In this document: positions 9,572 through 19,371 of the stretch, piece by piece | How positions within the stretch are numbered: the stretch's first letter is position 1 | Layout: each line of letters starts with the position of its first letter | Assembly: GCF_039376655.1 (NCBI RefSeq) | Contig: NZ_CP135000.1 | Location: 186,001 to 250,000, forward strand | Origin: Buchnera aphidicola (Pseudoregma panicola) | GTDB lineage: Bacteria; Pseudomonadota; Gammaproteobacteria; Enterobacterales; Enterobacteriaceae | Length of the DNA stretch: 64,000 nt | Direction: 5' to 3' | Translations under genes and position numbers: made by a program | Notes under the pieces: generated by a model | The model's input: only the letters and a program-made list of their open reading frames with translations | Database searches by the model: none | What the model was told of the DNA's origin: nothing

Positions 9572-10396
9572 TTATAATAACATTCCTATTCTTTTAAAAA
9601 TTATATTTCCTAAATATTTATTTTCACTATTGTTTATACTAAACCAAATTATTTTTACTTTTCCAATAAAATTTTTTTCTGGAACAAAACCCCAAAATCT
9701 GCTATCTAAACTATTTTTTAAATTATCTCCTAAAACAAAATAATTTTTATTTGGAACTAAAAATATATGTGAATTATTTTTTTTATTTTTTAAAAATTTT
9801 TTATAAAAAAATATATTTTCTTTAATTAATAAAGTTCTATTAAAACAATAATTATATTTTTTTATTTCATTTTTTAAATTAAAATTTTTAATATTGTTAA
9901 AAGAAGATATTTTTTTTATATAAATGTTATTTTTTTTTATATACTTTCTATATATGTAAATTTTATTTTCTGAAACATTATATTTTATAATGTCTCCTGG
10001 TATTGCTGCTATTCTTTTTATAAAAAAAATGTTCTCATTTTTAGGATATTTAAATATAGCTATATCTCCATTTTGTGGTTTTTTATAATTTATTATAATA
10101 TTATTAAATATCGGATCTTTAATTCCATATGAAAATTTTTCTACTATTACAAAATCTCCATCTATTAATGTTGGAAACATAGAATTTGATTTTATCTTAA
10201 ACGATTCATAAAAAAATGATTTTATTAAAAATATAATTAAAAATGTATAAAAAAATGAACTAATAAATTTAATTATATTATTTTCTTTTAAAAAACAATT
10301 TTTACATAAAAAATTTAAAATAAATTTTTCATATAACCAAAATATAAACGTTATAAATGTAAAAAATATAATACAATCTGTAATTAAGTTATACAT
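9572..10396 (-). CDS. lepB: Signal peptidase I
   Basis: LepB cleaves signal peptides from secreted proteins at the outer face of the inner membrane. Two hydrophobic segments near the N-terminus (about residues 5-22 and 43-63) anchor it. The catalytic Ser is in KSNSMFPTLIDGD (about residue 72) and the Lys base in FFIKRIAAIPGD (about residue 127). The box YFVLGDNLKNSLDSR is near the C-terminus. It has 274 residues against 324 in E. coli. A likely substrate encoded here is FlgI. It lies 21 bp after lepA, as in E. coli. Confidence 0.95.
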   Translation of the reverse strand: MYNLITDCIIFFTFITFIFWLYEKFILNFLCKNCFLKENNIIKFISSFFYTFLIIFLIKSFFYESFKIKSNSMFPTLIDGDFVIVEKFSYGIKDPIFNNIIINYKKPQNGDIAIFKYPKNENIFFIKRIAAIPGDIIKYNVSENKIYIYRKYIKKNNIYIKKISSFNNIKNFNLKNEIKKYNYCFNRTLLIKENIFFYKKFLKNKKNNSHIFLVPNKNYFVLGDNLKNSLDSRFWGFVPEKNFIGKVKIIWFSINNSENKYLGNIIFKRIGMLL

Positions 10397-10417
10397 TTTA
10401 TATCTCTCTAAAATATT

Positions 10418-12202
10418 TTATTTTTTTAAAATTGAAAAAAACGTTTCTTGAGACATATTTATTTTACCTACTTTTTTCAATTTTTTTTTACCATATTTTT
10501 GTTTTTGTAATAATTTTTTTTTTCTAGTTATATCGCCACCATAACATTTAGATAATACATTTTTTCTTAATTGTTTTATATTTTCTTTAGCAATTATTTT
10601 ATTTCCAATACAAGCTTGTATAGAAATGTTAAATTGATGTCTAGAAATAGTTTCTTTTATTTTTTTTAATATTTTTTTAGAAAAATTATTTATATTATTA
10701 TTATAAATAATATGAGAAAGAGGATCAATTTTTTCTGAATTTATTAATATGTCTAATTTTACTACATCCGATTTTTTATATTTTAAAAATTTGTATTCTA
10801 AAGAAGCATATCCTTTAGAAATAGATTTTAATCGATCAAAAAAATCAATAATTATTTCAGATGTAGGTATTTGATATATCATACAAACTTGATTATCAAA
10901 ATATTTTGTTTTTATTTGTTTACCTCTTTTTTCTATACATAAATTTATTATTTTACCAAAAAATTTTATTGGAGATAAAATAGTACATTTAGAAAAAGGT
11001 TCTTCTATATATTTTATATATTGTTTTTCTGGAAATTTAGAAGGGTTATCTACATATAAAACTTTATTTTTTTTAGTAAATATTTTATATATTACATTAG
11101 GAGATGTAGATATTATATCTACATAATATTCTCTTTCTAGTCTTTCCTTTATTATTTCCATATGTAACAAACCAACAAATCCACATCTAAAACCAAATCC
11201 TAAAACATTAGAATGCTCAGTTTCATAATGTAAAGCATTATCATTCAAACTCAATTTCTTAATTCCATCTTTTAACATTTTGTATTTTTCAGATTTAATA
11301 GGAAACAAGCTTATATATATTTGAGGATTTATTTTATTAATTTTTTCTACAAAAATTTTTTCTTCATTATTAAAATTAGTTATAGTGTTACCTACTGATA
11401 TAGAAGAAATGTTTTTAGTTCCACATATTGCCCATCCTATTTCTCCTGATTTTAAACATTTCTTATAAATTTTTTTAGGAGTAAAAATTCCAACTTTTTC
11501 CACTTTAAAAATATATCCAGTATTTATTATTTTTATTTTAGAATTTTCAAATAAAATTCCATTTTTTATTCTTATTAAAATTATTACTCCTAAATAATTA
11601 TCAAACCATGAATCTATTATTAACGCTTGTAATTTATGTTTATTACATCCATTAGGATGTGGTATAAATCTTATAATTTTTTCTAATAATTCTATAATTC
11701 CTTTTCCTGTTTTTGCAGAACATTTTATGTAATTTTTTGATGTAATGCCTATTATTTCTTCTATTTGTTTTATAGATTTTGATATATTTGAAGTTGGTAA
11801 ATCAATTTTATTTAGTACTGGTATAATTTTTAATTTCATTTTTAATGCAAATCTACAATTAGCTAGAGTTTGAGCTTCAACCCCTTGAGTAGAATCTATT
11901 ATTAATAATACTCCTTCGCATGCATATAAAGATCTAGATACTTCATAAGAAAAATTTACATGTCCTGGTGTATCTATTAAATTTAAGAGAAATTTTTTAC
12001 CAGATATAGATTTGTATTGTAATGAAACACTCTGAGCTTTTATAGTAATTCCTCTTTCTCTTTCTAGTTCCATAGAATCTAAAATTCTATTTTTCATTTC
12101 TCTTTTAGGTAATCCATTACATATCTGAATAATTCTATCTGATAAAGTAGATTTTCCATGATCTATATGAGCTACAATAGAAAAATTTCTTATATTTTTC
12201 AT
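10418..12202 (-). CDS. lepA: Elongation factor 4 (LepA), ribosomal back-translocase
   Basis: EF-4 is a translational GTPase implicated in back-translocation and 30S biogenesis. The G domain begins at the N-terminus with [13 protein letters not shown], followed by RGITIKAQ (G2), DTPGHVNF (G3) and NKIDLP (G4). The LepA-specific C-terminal domain with GYASLEYKF and [15 protein letters not shown] is intact. Its 594 residues compare with 599 in E. coli. It is the first gene of the minus-strand series running to acpS and is divergent from mnmA, about 190 bp away. Confidence 0.97.
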   Translation of the reverse strand: MKNIRNFSIVAHIDHGKSTLSDRIIQICNGLPKREMKNRILDSMELERERGITIKAQSVSLQYKSISGKKFLLNLIDTPGHVNFSYEVSRSLYACEGVLLIIDSTQGVEAQTLANCRFALKMKLKIIPVLNKIDLPTSNISKSIKQIEEIIGITSKNYIKCSAKTGKGIIELLEKIIRFIPHPNGCNKHKLQALIIDSWFDNYLGVIILIRIKNGILFENSKIKIINTGYIFKVEKVGIFTPKKIYKKCLKSGEIGWAICGTKNISSISVGNTITNFNNEEKIFVEKINKINPQIYISLFPIKSEKYKMLKDGIKKLSLNDNALHYETEHSNVLGFGFRCGFVGLLHMEIIKERLEREYYVDIISTSPNVIYKIFTKKNKVLYVDNPSKFPEKQYIKYIEEPFSKCTILSPIKFFGKIINLCIEKRGKQIKTKYFDNQVCMIYQIPTSEIIIDFFDRLKSISKGYASLEYKFLKYKKSDVVKLDILINSEKIDPLSHIIYNNNINNFSKKILKKIKETISRHQFNISIQACIGNKIIAKENIKQLRKNVLSKCYGGDITRKKKLLQKQKYGKKKLKKVGKINMSQETFFSILKK

Positions 12203-12395
12203 TTATTTTTAATAAAAAGTTTTATTGTTATTCTATATTATAAACAATTTACTAAAAAATATAATATTATTAAAATTTATTAATTAAATTAAAAAAAATA
12301 TTTATATTATTATATAAAGACATATGTTTTAAATATATAAAAAAATATTTTTGTATATTATATAATTATTAATAAAAATTTTAATTTAAAAAAAT

Positions 12396-13502
12396 ATGAA
12401 AAAAAAAAAAGTTATAATTGCTATGTCTGGAGGAGTGGATTCTTCAGTATCGGCTTGGTTATTAAAAAAAAAATATGATGTAGAAGGATTGTTTATGAAA
12501 AATTGGGAAGGAAATGATAAAAAAAATTTTTGTTCTTATAAAAAAGACATAGAAGATGTAAAAAATGTTTGTAATATAATTAATATTCCATTTCATAAAA
12601 TAAATTTTTCAATAGAATATTGGGAAAAAGTATTTAAAAAATTTTTACATGAATTAAAAAAAGGAAATACTCCAAATCCAGATATTTTATGTAATAAAGA
12701 AATAAAATTTAATACTTTTTTAGAATTTTCTACAAAAAAACTAAAAGCTGATTTTATAGCAACAGGTCATTATGCGAAATTAACGTGTATTAATGGAGAT
12801 TTTTTTTTAAAAAAAGGAACAGATAAAGAAAAAGATCAAAGTTATTTTCTATATACATTAAAAAAAAAACAATTAAAAAAAATTTTATTTCCAATAGGAA
12901 ATATGAAAAAAGAAAAAGTTAGATTAATAGCTAGAAAGTTAAAAATGCCTACAGCAAATAAAAAAGATTCAACAGGAATATGCTTTATAGGTCCTAAAAA
13001 TTTTCAAAAATTTTTAAAAAAGTATATTCCAACAAAAATAGGAAAAATATTTACAATTTCTGGAAAATTTATTGGAAAACATAATGGATTTCATAATTAT
13101 ACTTTAGGACAAAGAAGAAAAATAGGTAATATAAAAAAAAATAATGAAATAGATTGTTCTCCTATATATATTGTAAAAAAAAATATAAAAAAAAATGTTT
13201 TAATAGTTTCTAGAGGATTTAATAATCCATATTTAATGTCTAAAGGAATGTTAATATATAAAATCAACTTTTTAGTTAAAATTAATATTAATCAAAATTT
13301 TTTCTGCTCAGTAAAAATAAGACATCAAAAAAAAGTTTTTAATTGTTTAACAAAATTAGAAAATAAAAATTTATTAAGAGTAATATTTGAATATCCTATT
13401 TCTTCTATAACTCCTGGTCAATCTGCTGTTTTTTATATTTATAATATATGTTTAGGCGGTGGAATAATTTTAAAACAAATTCCATTAGTAAAATTTTATT
13501 AA
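12396..13502 (+). CDS. mnmA: tRNA 2-thiouridylase MnmA
   Basis: MnmA adds sulfur to U34 of tRNA-Lys, -Glu and -Gln. The PP-loop ATP-binding motif MSGGVDSSVSAWLL is at the N-terminus. Both catalytic cysteines are present: Cys99 in NPDILCNKEIKF and Cys196 in STGICFIGPKNF. The length of 368 equals the E. coli protein. The frame opens with ATG and 12 consecutive A (12399-12410), a slippage-prone start. About 190 bp of AT-rich DNA with no recognised gene separates it from fabI; as recalled, other Buchnera carry hflD and purB there. Confidence 0.96.
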   Translation: MKKKKVIIAMSGGVDSSVSAWLLKKKYDVEGLFMKNWEGNDKKNFCSYKKDIEDVKNVCNIINIPFHKINFSIEYWEKVFKKFLHELKKGNTPNPDILCNKEIKFNTFLEFSTKKLKADFIATGHYAKLTCINGDFFLKKGTDKEKDQSYFLYTLKKKQLKKILFPIGNMKKEKVRLIARKLKMPTANKKDSTGICFIGPKNFQKFLKKYIPTKIGKIFTISGKFIGKHNGFHNYTLGQRRKIGNIKKNNEIDCSPIYIVKKNIKKNVLIVSRGFNNPYLMSKGMLIYKINFLVKININQNFFCSVKIRHQKKVFNCLTKLENKNLLRVIFEYPISSITPGQSAVFYIYNICLGGGIILKQIPLVKFY

Positions 13503-13689
13503 AAAATAGTTTTTAAACTTTTGTATTAATATTAAAATAATTTTTATATAATAATTTTTTTATATTAATGTTTTATATGAATAAAAAAAATAATATTAAT
13601 TTTTTATATTAAAATATTGATAAAAAATAAATTAAAAAAAATAAAGATATTTTTTTTTAAAAATTTATAAAATATATAGTTTATAAAAT

Positions 13690-14466
13690 ATGAAAAATAC
13701 AAATTTACTTTTTAACAAAAAAATTTTAATAATGGGAATTAGAAACAAATTTTCAATAGCATACGGAATTGCTAAATCTATGATATTTCATAAAGCAAAT
13801 TTAGCTATCACATATTTTAATAATAAAGATAAAAAATTTGTAAAAAATTTTGCAAAAAAAAATAACTGTAAAATAGTTTTGAAATGCGACGTATTTAGTG
13901 ATGATAGTATACAAAATTTATTTTTTAAATTATCAAAGTATTGGAAAAAATTAGATGGATTAGTACATTCTATTGCATTCGCTCCATCTATACAATTTTC
14001 TAAAAATTATCTGGATATAATAGATAGAAGAAGTTTTCTTTTATCTCATGAAATAAGTTCTTATAGTTTTGTTGCTTTATCTAAAGAATGTAAAAATATG
14101 TTAAATAAAAATTCTTCTTTATTAACAATATCTTATTTAGGATCTAATATGGTAGTACCAAACTACAATGTAATGGGGCCAGCTAAAGCATCTTTAGAAT
14201 CTAATGTAAAATATATAGATTATTATTTTAAAAAATATGATATAAGAGCTAATGCTATTTCAATAAGTCCAATGAGAACAACATCTTCATATTCAATAAA
14301 AAATTTTTTTAAAATTTATAATAGTTCTAAAAAAAAAGTATTAAATAAAAATAATATAAACATTTTTCAAATAGGAAATATAGCTTCTTTTTTATGTTCT
14401 GATATGTCTATTGGAATATCAGGTCAAATAATTCATACAAATAATGGTTTAAATAATATTTTTTAG
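13690..14466 (+). CDS. fabI: Enoyl-[acyl-carrier-protein] reductase (NADH)
   Basis: FabI performs the last reduction in each cycle of fatty acid elongation. The cofactor-binding start MGIRNKFSIAYGIA and the active-site residues Tyr149, Tyr159 and Lys166 (within ISYLG and PNYNVMGPAKAS) match E. coli Tyr146, Tyr156 and Lys163. The 258 residues include the usual C-terminal GISGQIIHTNNG. The gene stands alone between two AT-rich spacers. Confidence 0.95.
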   Translation: MKNTNLLFNKKILIMGIRNKFSIAYGIAKSMIFHKANLAITYFNNKDKKFVKNFAKKNNCKIVLKCDVFSDDSIQNLFFKLSKYWKKLDGLVHSIAFAPSIQFSKNYLDIIDRRSFLLSHEISSYSFVALSKECKNMLNKNSSLLTISYLGSNMVVPNYNVMGPAKASLESNVKYIDYYFKKYDIRANAISISPMRTTSSYSIKNFFKIYNSSKKKVLNKNNINIFQIGNIASFLCSDMSIGISGQIIHTNNGLNNIF

Positions 14467-14609
14467 AAAAATTTTTATTAAATATAAAATAATAAAATTT
14501 TATAATTATTTATTACAATAAATTTAAAATATATATTTTTAATATAATATAATATATTTGAATTATATAATTATATTAATTTAATTTTTTTTAACAGAGT
14601 TATGTTTAT

Positions 14610-14621
14610 CACTATATAGTG
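14610..14621. repeat. 12-bp perfect palindrome upstream of the marC-family gene
   Basis: CACTATATAGTG reads the same on both strands and lies about 80 bp before the start of the MarC-family gene. It could be an operator-like site or chance; no regulator gene is present in the window. Confidence 0.25.
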
Positions 14622-14699
14622 TATTATGTTATTTTAAAATTTTTAAAATATTTATAATTTTTTATATTTTAATAAAAATAATATTTTTGAGGTGTAAAA

Positions 14700-15317
14700 A
14701 TGTATTTAAAATCATTAGACATTTTTTTATATATAAATTTTTTTTTAAACTTATTTATTTTAATAAATCCTATAGGAATGATTCCAATATTTATTAGTAT
14801 TACTAGTAATAAAACTTATATAGAAAGAAAAATAATAAATTATAAAGTTAATATAACAGTTTTTTTTATATTATTATTTTCATTATTTTTTGGATATAAA
14901 ATTTTAAATATGCTAGGAATTTCTATACATTCTTTTAGAATGGCGGGAGGCATATTAATAACAAGTATGGCTATGTCTATGATAAATGGTAAAATTTATG
15001 AAAAAGATAAAAATTTTAATAAAAAAGACATTAGTATAGTTCCATTAGCAATTCCACTAATAGCTGGTCCTGGTGTAATAAGCTCTGTTATAATATGGAG
15101 TACAAAACATAATAATATTTTTGATTTAATGTTATGTTCTATTATAATTGCTTTTTTTTCATATATTTGCTGGATTTTGTTTAATTTGTCTAGCTTTTTT
15201 ATAAAAATTTTTGGAGAAAATGGAATTAATATAATAACTAAAATAATGGGAATATTATTAATGTCATCTGGAATAGAATTTTTAATACATGAAATAAAAT
15301 TTTTTTTGTTAAAGTAA
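14700..15317 (+). CDS. ychE: MarC/YchE family inner membrane protein
   Basis: This is a 205-residue integral membrane protein of the MarC (UPF0056) family, with about six hydrophobic segments. The family motif NPIGMIPIFISIT is in the first half and LAIPLIAGPGVISS in the second. The biochemical role of the family is not established. The start has an unusually good ribosome binding site for this window, GAGGTG at 14689-14694, five bases before the ATG. It lies 13 bp ahead of lipB and may be co-transcribed with it. The symbol follows the E. coli paralogue it most resembles. Confidence 0.87.
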   Translation: MYLKSLDIFLYINFFLNLFILINPIGMIPIFISITSNKTYIERKIINYKVNITVFFILLFSLFFGYKILNMLGISIHSFRMAGGILITSMAMSMINGKIYEKDKNFNKKDISIVPLAIPLIAGPGVISSVIIWSTKHNNIFDLMLCSIIIAFFSYICWILFNLSSFFIKIFGENGINIITKIMGILLMSSGIEFLIHEIKFFLLK

Positions 15318-15330
15318 AAGTTATTTATAT

Positions 15331-15972
15331 ATGAATATAAAAAAAAAAATAAAAAATAATAAAAATAAAAATTTTATATTTAAAGATTTAGGAATAAAGA
15401 AATGGAAAAATACTTTTTATAATATGAAAAAATTTTTTAAAAAAAAATGTGTTATAGATGAAATATGGCTTGTAGAACATCCATCAGTATTCACATTAGG
15501 AAAAAATTTCTATAATAAAAAATATTATATTACTAAAAAAATTAGTATGCATTTTTCTAATAGAGGAGGTGGAATTACATATCATGGAATAGGTCAGCAA
15601 TTAGTATATTTTTTGATTAAATTAAAAAATAGAAAAAAAATATTTTTATTAATTGATATAATAAAGAAAATAGTAATAAAAACTTTAAAACATTTTAATA
15701 TAAACGGATATTATAATAAAAAAAAACCTGGAATATATGTAAATAAAAAAAAAATTTGTTCTATAGGATTATGCGTAAAAAACGGATATTCTATGCATGG
15801 GTTTTCTTTAAATGTAGATATGGATTTATTTCCATTTAAGTTAATAATACCATGTAATGATAATAAAATTGAAATGACTAAAATGAAATTTTATAATAAA
15901 AATATATTAATAAATAATGTAAAAAAAATATTAAAAAAAAATATAAGGCTTTTTATGGAAAATTTTTATTAA
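15331..15972 (+). CDS. lipB: Octanoyltransferase LipB
   Basis: LipB moves octanoyl groups from ACP to the lipoyl domains of E2 proteins, the first step of endogenous lipoylation. The motif NRGGGITYHGIGQQLVYF, the catalytic Lys141 in KKICSIGL and Cys175 in IIPCNDNK are present. Length is 213 residues, as in E. coli. It lies 42 bp upstream of lipA, and a substrate, the SucB lipoyl domain, is encoded at 33422. E. coli uses the same order lipB-lipA. Confidence 0.95.
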   Translation: MNIKKKIKNNKNKNFIFKDLGIKKWKNTFYNMKKFFKKKCVIDEIWLVEHPSVFTLGKNFYNKKYYITKKISMHFSNRGGGITYHGIGQQLVYFLIKLKNRKKIFLLIDIIKKIVIKTLKHFNINGYYNKKKPGIYVNKKKICSIGLCVKNGYSMHGFSLNVDMDLFPFKLIIPCNDNKIEMTKMKFYNKNILINNVKKILKKNIRLFMENFY

Positions 15973-16014
15973 AATATTAATAATTGTTATTTTATAAGGA
16001 TAAATTATATTTAT

Positions 16015-16944
16015 ATGAAAGATATAAATTATAAGAATAAAATTATTTTTTCTAACACATATAAAAAAATTTTAAGAAAACCTAAGTGGATAACTTCTAA
16101 ATTTCCTATAGATGATAAAAAAATAAAAATAATAAAAAAAATTATAAAAAGTAATAATTTACATTCTGTATGTGAAGAAGCTTTATGTCCTAATATATAT
16201 GAATGTTTTAATAAAAAAACTTTAACTTTTATGATATTAGGAAACATATGTACTAGAAAATGTTCTTTTTGTGCTGTTTTAAAAGGAAGACCTAAAGAAA
16301 TTGATGTTAATGAACCAAAAAAAATAGCAAAAGTAGCAAATATAATTAATTTAAAACACGTAGTAATAACATCTGTAAATAGAGATGATTTAAAAGACGG
16401 AGGAGTTAATCATTTTTTAAAGTGCATAAAAGAAATAAAAAAGAATAATTTAAACACTACTATAGAAATATTAGTTCCAGATTTTAAAAAATGTATTAAT
16501 TATGCTATAGAAAAAATATCTACATGCCCTCCAGACATTTTTAATCATAATATAGAAAGTGTTCCTAGATTATATAAATATGTAAGAAAAGGAGCTAATT
16601 ATAAAAATTCATTATATCTTTTAAAAAAAATTAAAGAAAAAAATCCTTATTTATTAACAAAATCTGGATTCATGGTAGGTTTAGGAGAAAAATATAGTGA
16701 AATAATAAATGTAATAAAAGACTTAAAAAAAAATTTTGTAGATATGATAACTATAGGACAATATTTACAACCAAGTTTAAATCATTTTCCAGTAAAAAAG
16801 TATTTTACTATAAAAGAATTTAATAAATTAGAAACATTAGCAAAAAAAATAGGATTTAAAAATATATTCTGTGGACCTTTAGTAAGATCATCATATCATT
16901 CAAGATTACAAATTAATAAAATTTTTAAAAAAAAATATAATTAA
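16015..16944 (+). CDS. lipA: Lipoyl synthase
   Basis: LipA is a radical-SAM enzyme that inserts two sulfurs into the octanoyl chain on E2 domains. The radical-SAM cluster motif CTRKCSFC (Cys79, 83, 86) is intact, as is the auxiliary cluster motif CEEALCPNIYEC (Cys53, 58, 64). The C-terminal GPLVRSSYHS carries the conserved Ser that ligates the auxiliary cluster. Length is 309 residues against 321 in E. coli. An AAGGA ribosome binding site precedes the ATG. It ends at a strong hairpin facing yciA. Confidence 0.97.
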   Translation: MKDINYKNKIIFSNTYKKILRKPKWITSKFPIDDKKIKIIKKIIKSNNLHSVCEEALCPNIYECFNKKTLTFMILGNICTRKCSFCAVLKGRPKEIDVNEPKKIAKVANIINLKHVVITSVNRDDLKDGGVNHFLKCIKEIKKNNLNTTIEILVPDFKKCINYAIEKISTCPPDIFNHNIESVPRLYKYVRKGANYKNSLYLLKKIKEKNPYLLTKSGFMVGLGEKYSEIINVIKDLKKNFVDMITIGQYLQPSLNHFPVKKYFTIKEFNKLETLAKKIGFKNIFCGPLVRSSYHSRLQINKIFKKKYN

Positions 16945-16950
16945 AATGAT

Positions 16951-16994
16951 TTTGAATAATTAAAAATAATACTTAATTATTTTAATTATTCAAA
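16951..16994. terminator. Hairpin terminator between lipA and yciA
   Basis: A perfect 15-bp stem (16951-16965 with 16980-16994) with a 14-nt loop starts 6 bp after the lipA stop and lies between convergent genes. The + strand copy is followed by an A tract, so it would act best as a terminator for transcripts from the minus strand, where the stem is followed by A/T-rich sequence, or simply protect the lipA mRNA 3' end. Confidence 0.5.
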
Positions 16995-17119
16995 AAAAAA
17001 AATAAATAAAAAATTTTATTTATTATATAAATAAAAATGTTTTTTAAATATTTTAAATATATCTATAAAATATTTTTTATTTAAACTAAACAAAAATTTT
17101 TATAAATAAAATATTTTAT

Positions 17120-17551
17120 TTAATTTTTAAAATTATTATTTTCTATAAAATAGTTATTATATGCAAATTTTTTTTTTTTATTTTTATCTATAGACACATA
17201 TATCAAATTAGCTTTTGCTACTATATTATTCATTCCTATTAATTTTGAACTAATTTTTTTTGTCCAAATTTCTACTTTTATATTAATAGAACTTATTCCT
17301 ATTTTATATAATTTTGCATAGCAACTAACTAAGTCTCCAACAAAAATTGGTTTTAAAAAAGTAATATTTTTTACTCTTACCGTAGCTACCTTTCCTTTTG
17401 ATATTTCTTTTGCTAATATAGCACCCCCTAAATCTATTTGAGACATTATCCAACCACCAAAAATATTACCATTTATATTTACATCTTTTGGCATAGCTAA
17501 AGTTCTTATAACTAGTTTTCCTTGTGGAAAATTTTTGTTTATATTTGTCAT
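17120..17551 (-). CDS. yciA: Acyl-CoA thioesterase YciA
   Basis: YciA is a hot-dog fold thioesterase that hydrolyses a broad range of acyl-CoAs. The central motif NGNIFGGWIMSQIDLGGAIL, with its catalytic Asp, matches E. coli closely. I prefer the ATG at 17551 to the one at 17563. The protein then begins MTNINKNFPQG, as in E. coli, and a TGGAAA lies just upstream as a ribosome binding site. This gives 143 residues. Keeping a thioesterase in a genome this reduced suggests a housekeeping role in CoA recycling or lipid balance; that is inference. Confidence 0.92.
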   Translation of the reverse strand: MTNINKNFPQGKLVIRTLAMPKDVNINGNIFGGWIMSQIDLGGAILAKEISKGKVATVRVKNITFLKPIFVGDLVSCYAKLYKIGISSINIKVEIWTKKISSKLIGMNNIVAKANLIYVSIDKNKKKKFAYNNYFIENNNFKN

Positions 17552-17708
17552 AATATTTTCCAAAAAAAAATATATTTTTTTAGTAATTTTAAAATTAAAA
17601 TAAAAATTATATTAAAAAATATTAAAATATTTTAAAAAAAAATATTTTTTTAAATATTAGAATTAATATTTAAACTGTATTAAAGTATAAAAAATTTAAA
17701 ATATATAT

Positions 17709-18461
17709 TTAAAATTTTTTAATAGGATTAAATAAAGAATAAAATTTAAATAAATATACTATTAATATACATAAAAAAAAATTAGATACAGAATTATATA
17801 AAAAACAAAATAAATTTTCTGGACTAAATACAAAAATTGTACTAATTGTTAATAAAATAAATTTCGCTATTAACCATAATATTATAGGAAAAGATAATTC
17901 TGTATATTTTGAAAAACAGATTACTAAACTTTTTTTTATAGATAAAAGTATACTTTTTTTTTCTATTATTAAAATTATTGGAGACAATGAAAGAAAAATA
18001 GAAAAAATTATGGCAGGTAATATTAATAACACTATTCCAATTTGAACTATTAAATTTATAAAAAATATTAATATAAATAAATTTGGAAAAATATAAAAAA
18101 AATTTTTATATAAATTACATAAATTATTTTTTTTTTTAAAAATTTTAAAGTGTGCTATCATTATTATACTTTCTATAATAAACGTAATACTAGTTATATA
18201 AATTATATTCCTTAAAAAAGAAAATTTTAAAAATATTTTTTTATTATAAAAAGTCATAAAATCAAATATATGTATTAAAGAATACATATTTTCATCTTGT
18301 TCAATAACTGAAAAATAAATTTTTTGTATTGCTGGTATAATATAAAAATCTGATACAACTAATAAGAAAGAGTAAAATATAGATATTAAAAAAATTTTTA
18401 TTATATTTTTTTTAATAAAATCAAACGTCTCTATAAATAAGTTAGTTTCTTTAATAAACAT
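17709..18461 (-). CDS. yciC: YciC family inner membrane protein (UPF0259)
   Basis: This 250-residue protein (about the E. coli YciC length) has around six hydrophobic segments and a motif-poor, fast-evolving sequence. Assignment rests on length, topology, the start ETNLFIETFDFIKKN, and its place between yciA and trpA, which matches the E. coli yciA-yciC-trpA neighbourhood. No function is established for the family. Confidence 0.75.
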   Translation of the reverse strand: MFIKETNLFIETFDFIKKNIIKIFLISIFYSFLLVVSDFYIIPAIQKIYFSVIEQDENMYSLIHIFDFMTFYNKKIFLKFSFLRNIIYITSITFIIESIIMIAHFKIFKKKNNLCNLYKNFFYIFPNLFILIFFINLIVQIGIVLLILPAIIFSIFLSLSPIILIIEKKSILLSIKKSLVICFSKYTELSFPIILWLIAKFILLTISTIFVFSPENLFCFLYNSVSNFFLCILIVYLFKFYSLFNPIKKF

Positions 18462-18550
18462 TATTATATCACCATAAAAAGTTTTATACTACACATAAAT
18501 AGAATTAAGAAAATACAAAAATTTTTAAAATAAAAAAATATAAAAAAATA

Positions 18551-19360
18551 TTATATTTTTGTAGATTTTTTAAAAATTTTTATTAAATTATTAATTTTTT
18601 TAACTATTTTATTTTTATTTCCTAAATATTTTTCTATTTGTCTTACTATTATAGATCCACATATAACTCCATCTATTTTTGATTTTAATATATTTCTTAT
18701 TTGATTTTTTGAATATATTCCAAATCCCTGAATTAAAGGTATTTTAGAAATTTTTTTTATTTTATTAGATATAATTTTTGTATTAAAAATTTTATCATTA
18801 AAAATTCCAGTTACACCAGGTCTAGAAAGTATATATATATAATCACTAGACATTTTAATAATTTTTTTTAATATATAATTTTCTACATTTGGAGGACATA
18901 AAAAAATTTGTGAAACTTTATTTTTTAATGAATATTTATAAAATATATTTGATTCTTCAATTGGAACATCAACTATTAGTATAGAATCTAAACCAACTTT
19001 TCGACATTTTTCATAAAAATTTTTAATTCCATTAGAGAAAACTATATTTGCATATGTCAATAATCCTATAGGTATTTTAAAATATTTTTTTCTTAAAATT
19101 TTTATAATTTTAAAACATTTTGAAACAGTAATATTAGAATTTATTGCTCTTAAATTTGAATTTTGTATTATAGATCCGTCACCGAAAGGATCTGAAAAAG
19201 GAATTCCTACTTCAATAGCATCTGCCCCACTTTTTATTATATTTTTTATTATAGTCAATGAAGTTTTAAAATCAGGATCTCCTAACATTATAAATGGTAT
19301 AAAACATTTTTCATTTTTTTTTTTTAAATTTATAAAAAGATCATTATATCTTGTTTTCAT
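18551..19360 (-). CDS. trpA: Tryptophan synthase alpha subunit
   Basis: TrpA splits indole-3-glycerol phosphate into indole, which is channelled to TrpB. The catalytic residues are Glu50 in DAIEVGIPFSDP and Asp61 in PFGDGSII. The phosphate-binding loop GFGIYSKNQI is present. Length is 269, against 268 in E. coli. It is the last gene of trpDCBA and lies 11 bp after trpB. A conserved QGFGI and CGSIIV complete the TIM-barrel signature. Confidence 0.97.
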   Translation of the reverse strand: MKTRYNDLFINLKKKNEKCFIPFIMLGDPDFKTSLTIIKNIIKSGADAIEVGIPFSDPFGDGSIIQNSNLRAINSNITVSKCFKIIKILRKKYFKIPIGLLTYANIVFSNGIKNFYEKCRKVGLDSILIVDVPIEESNIFYKYSLKNKVSQIFLCPPNVENYILKKIIKMSSDYIYILSRPGVTGIFNDKIFNTKIISNKIKKISKIPLIQGFGIYSKNQIRNILKSKIDGVICGSIIVRQIEKYLGNKNKIVKKINNLIKIFKKSTKI

Positions 19361-19371
19361 AATATGTATCT

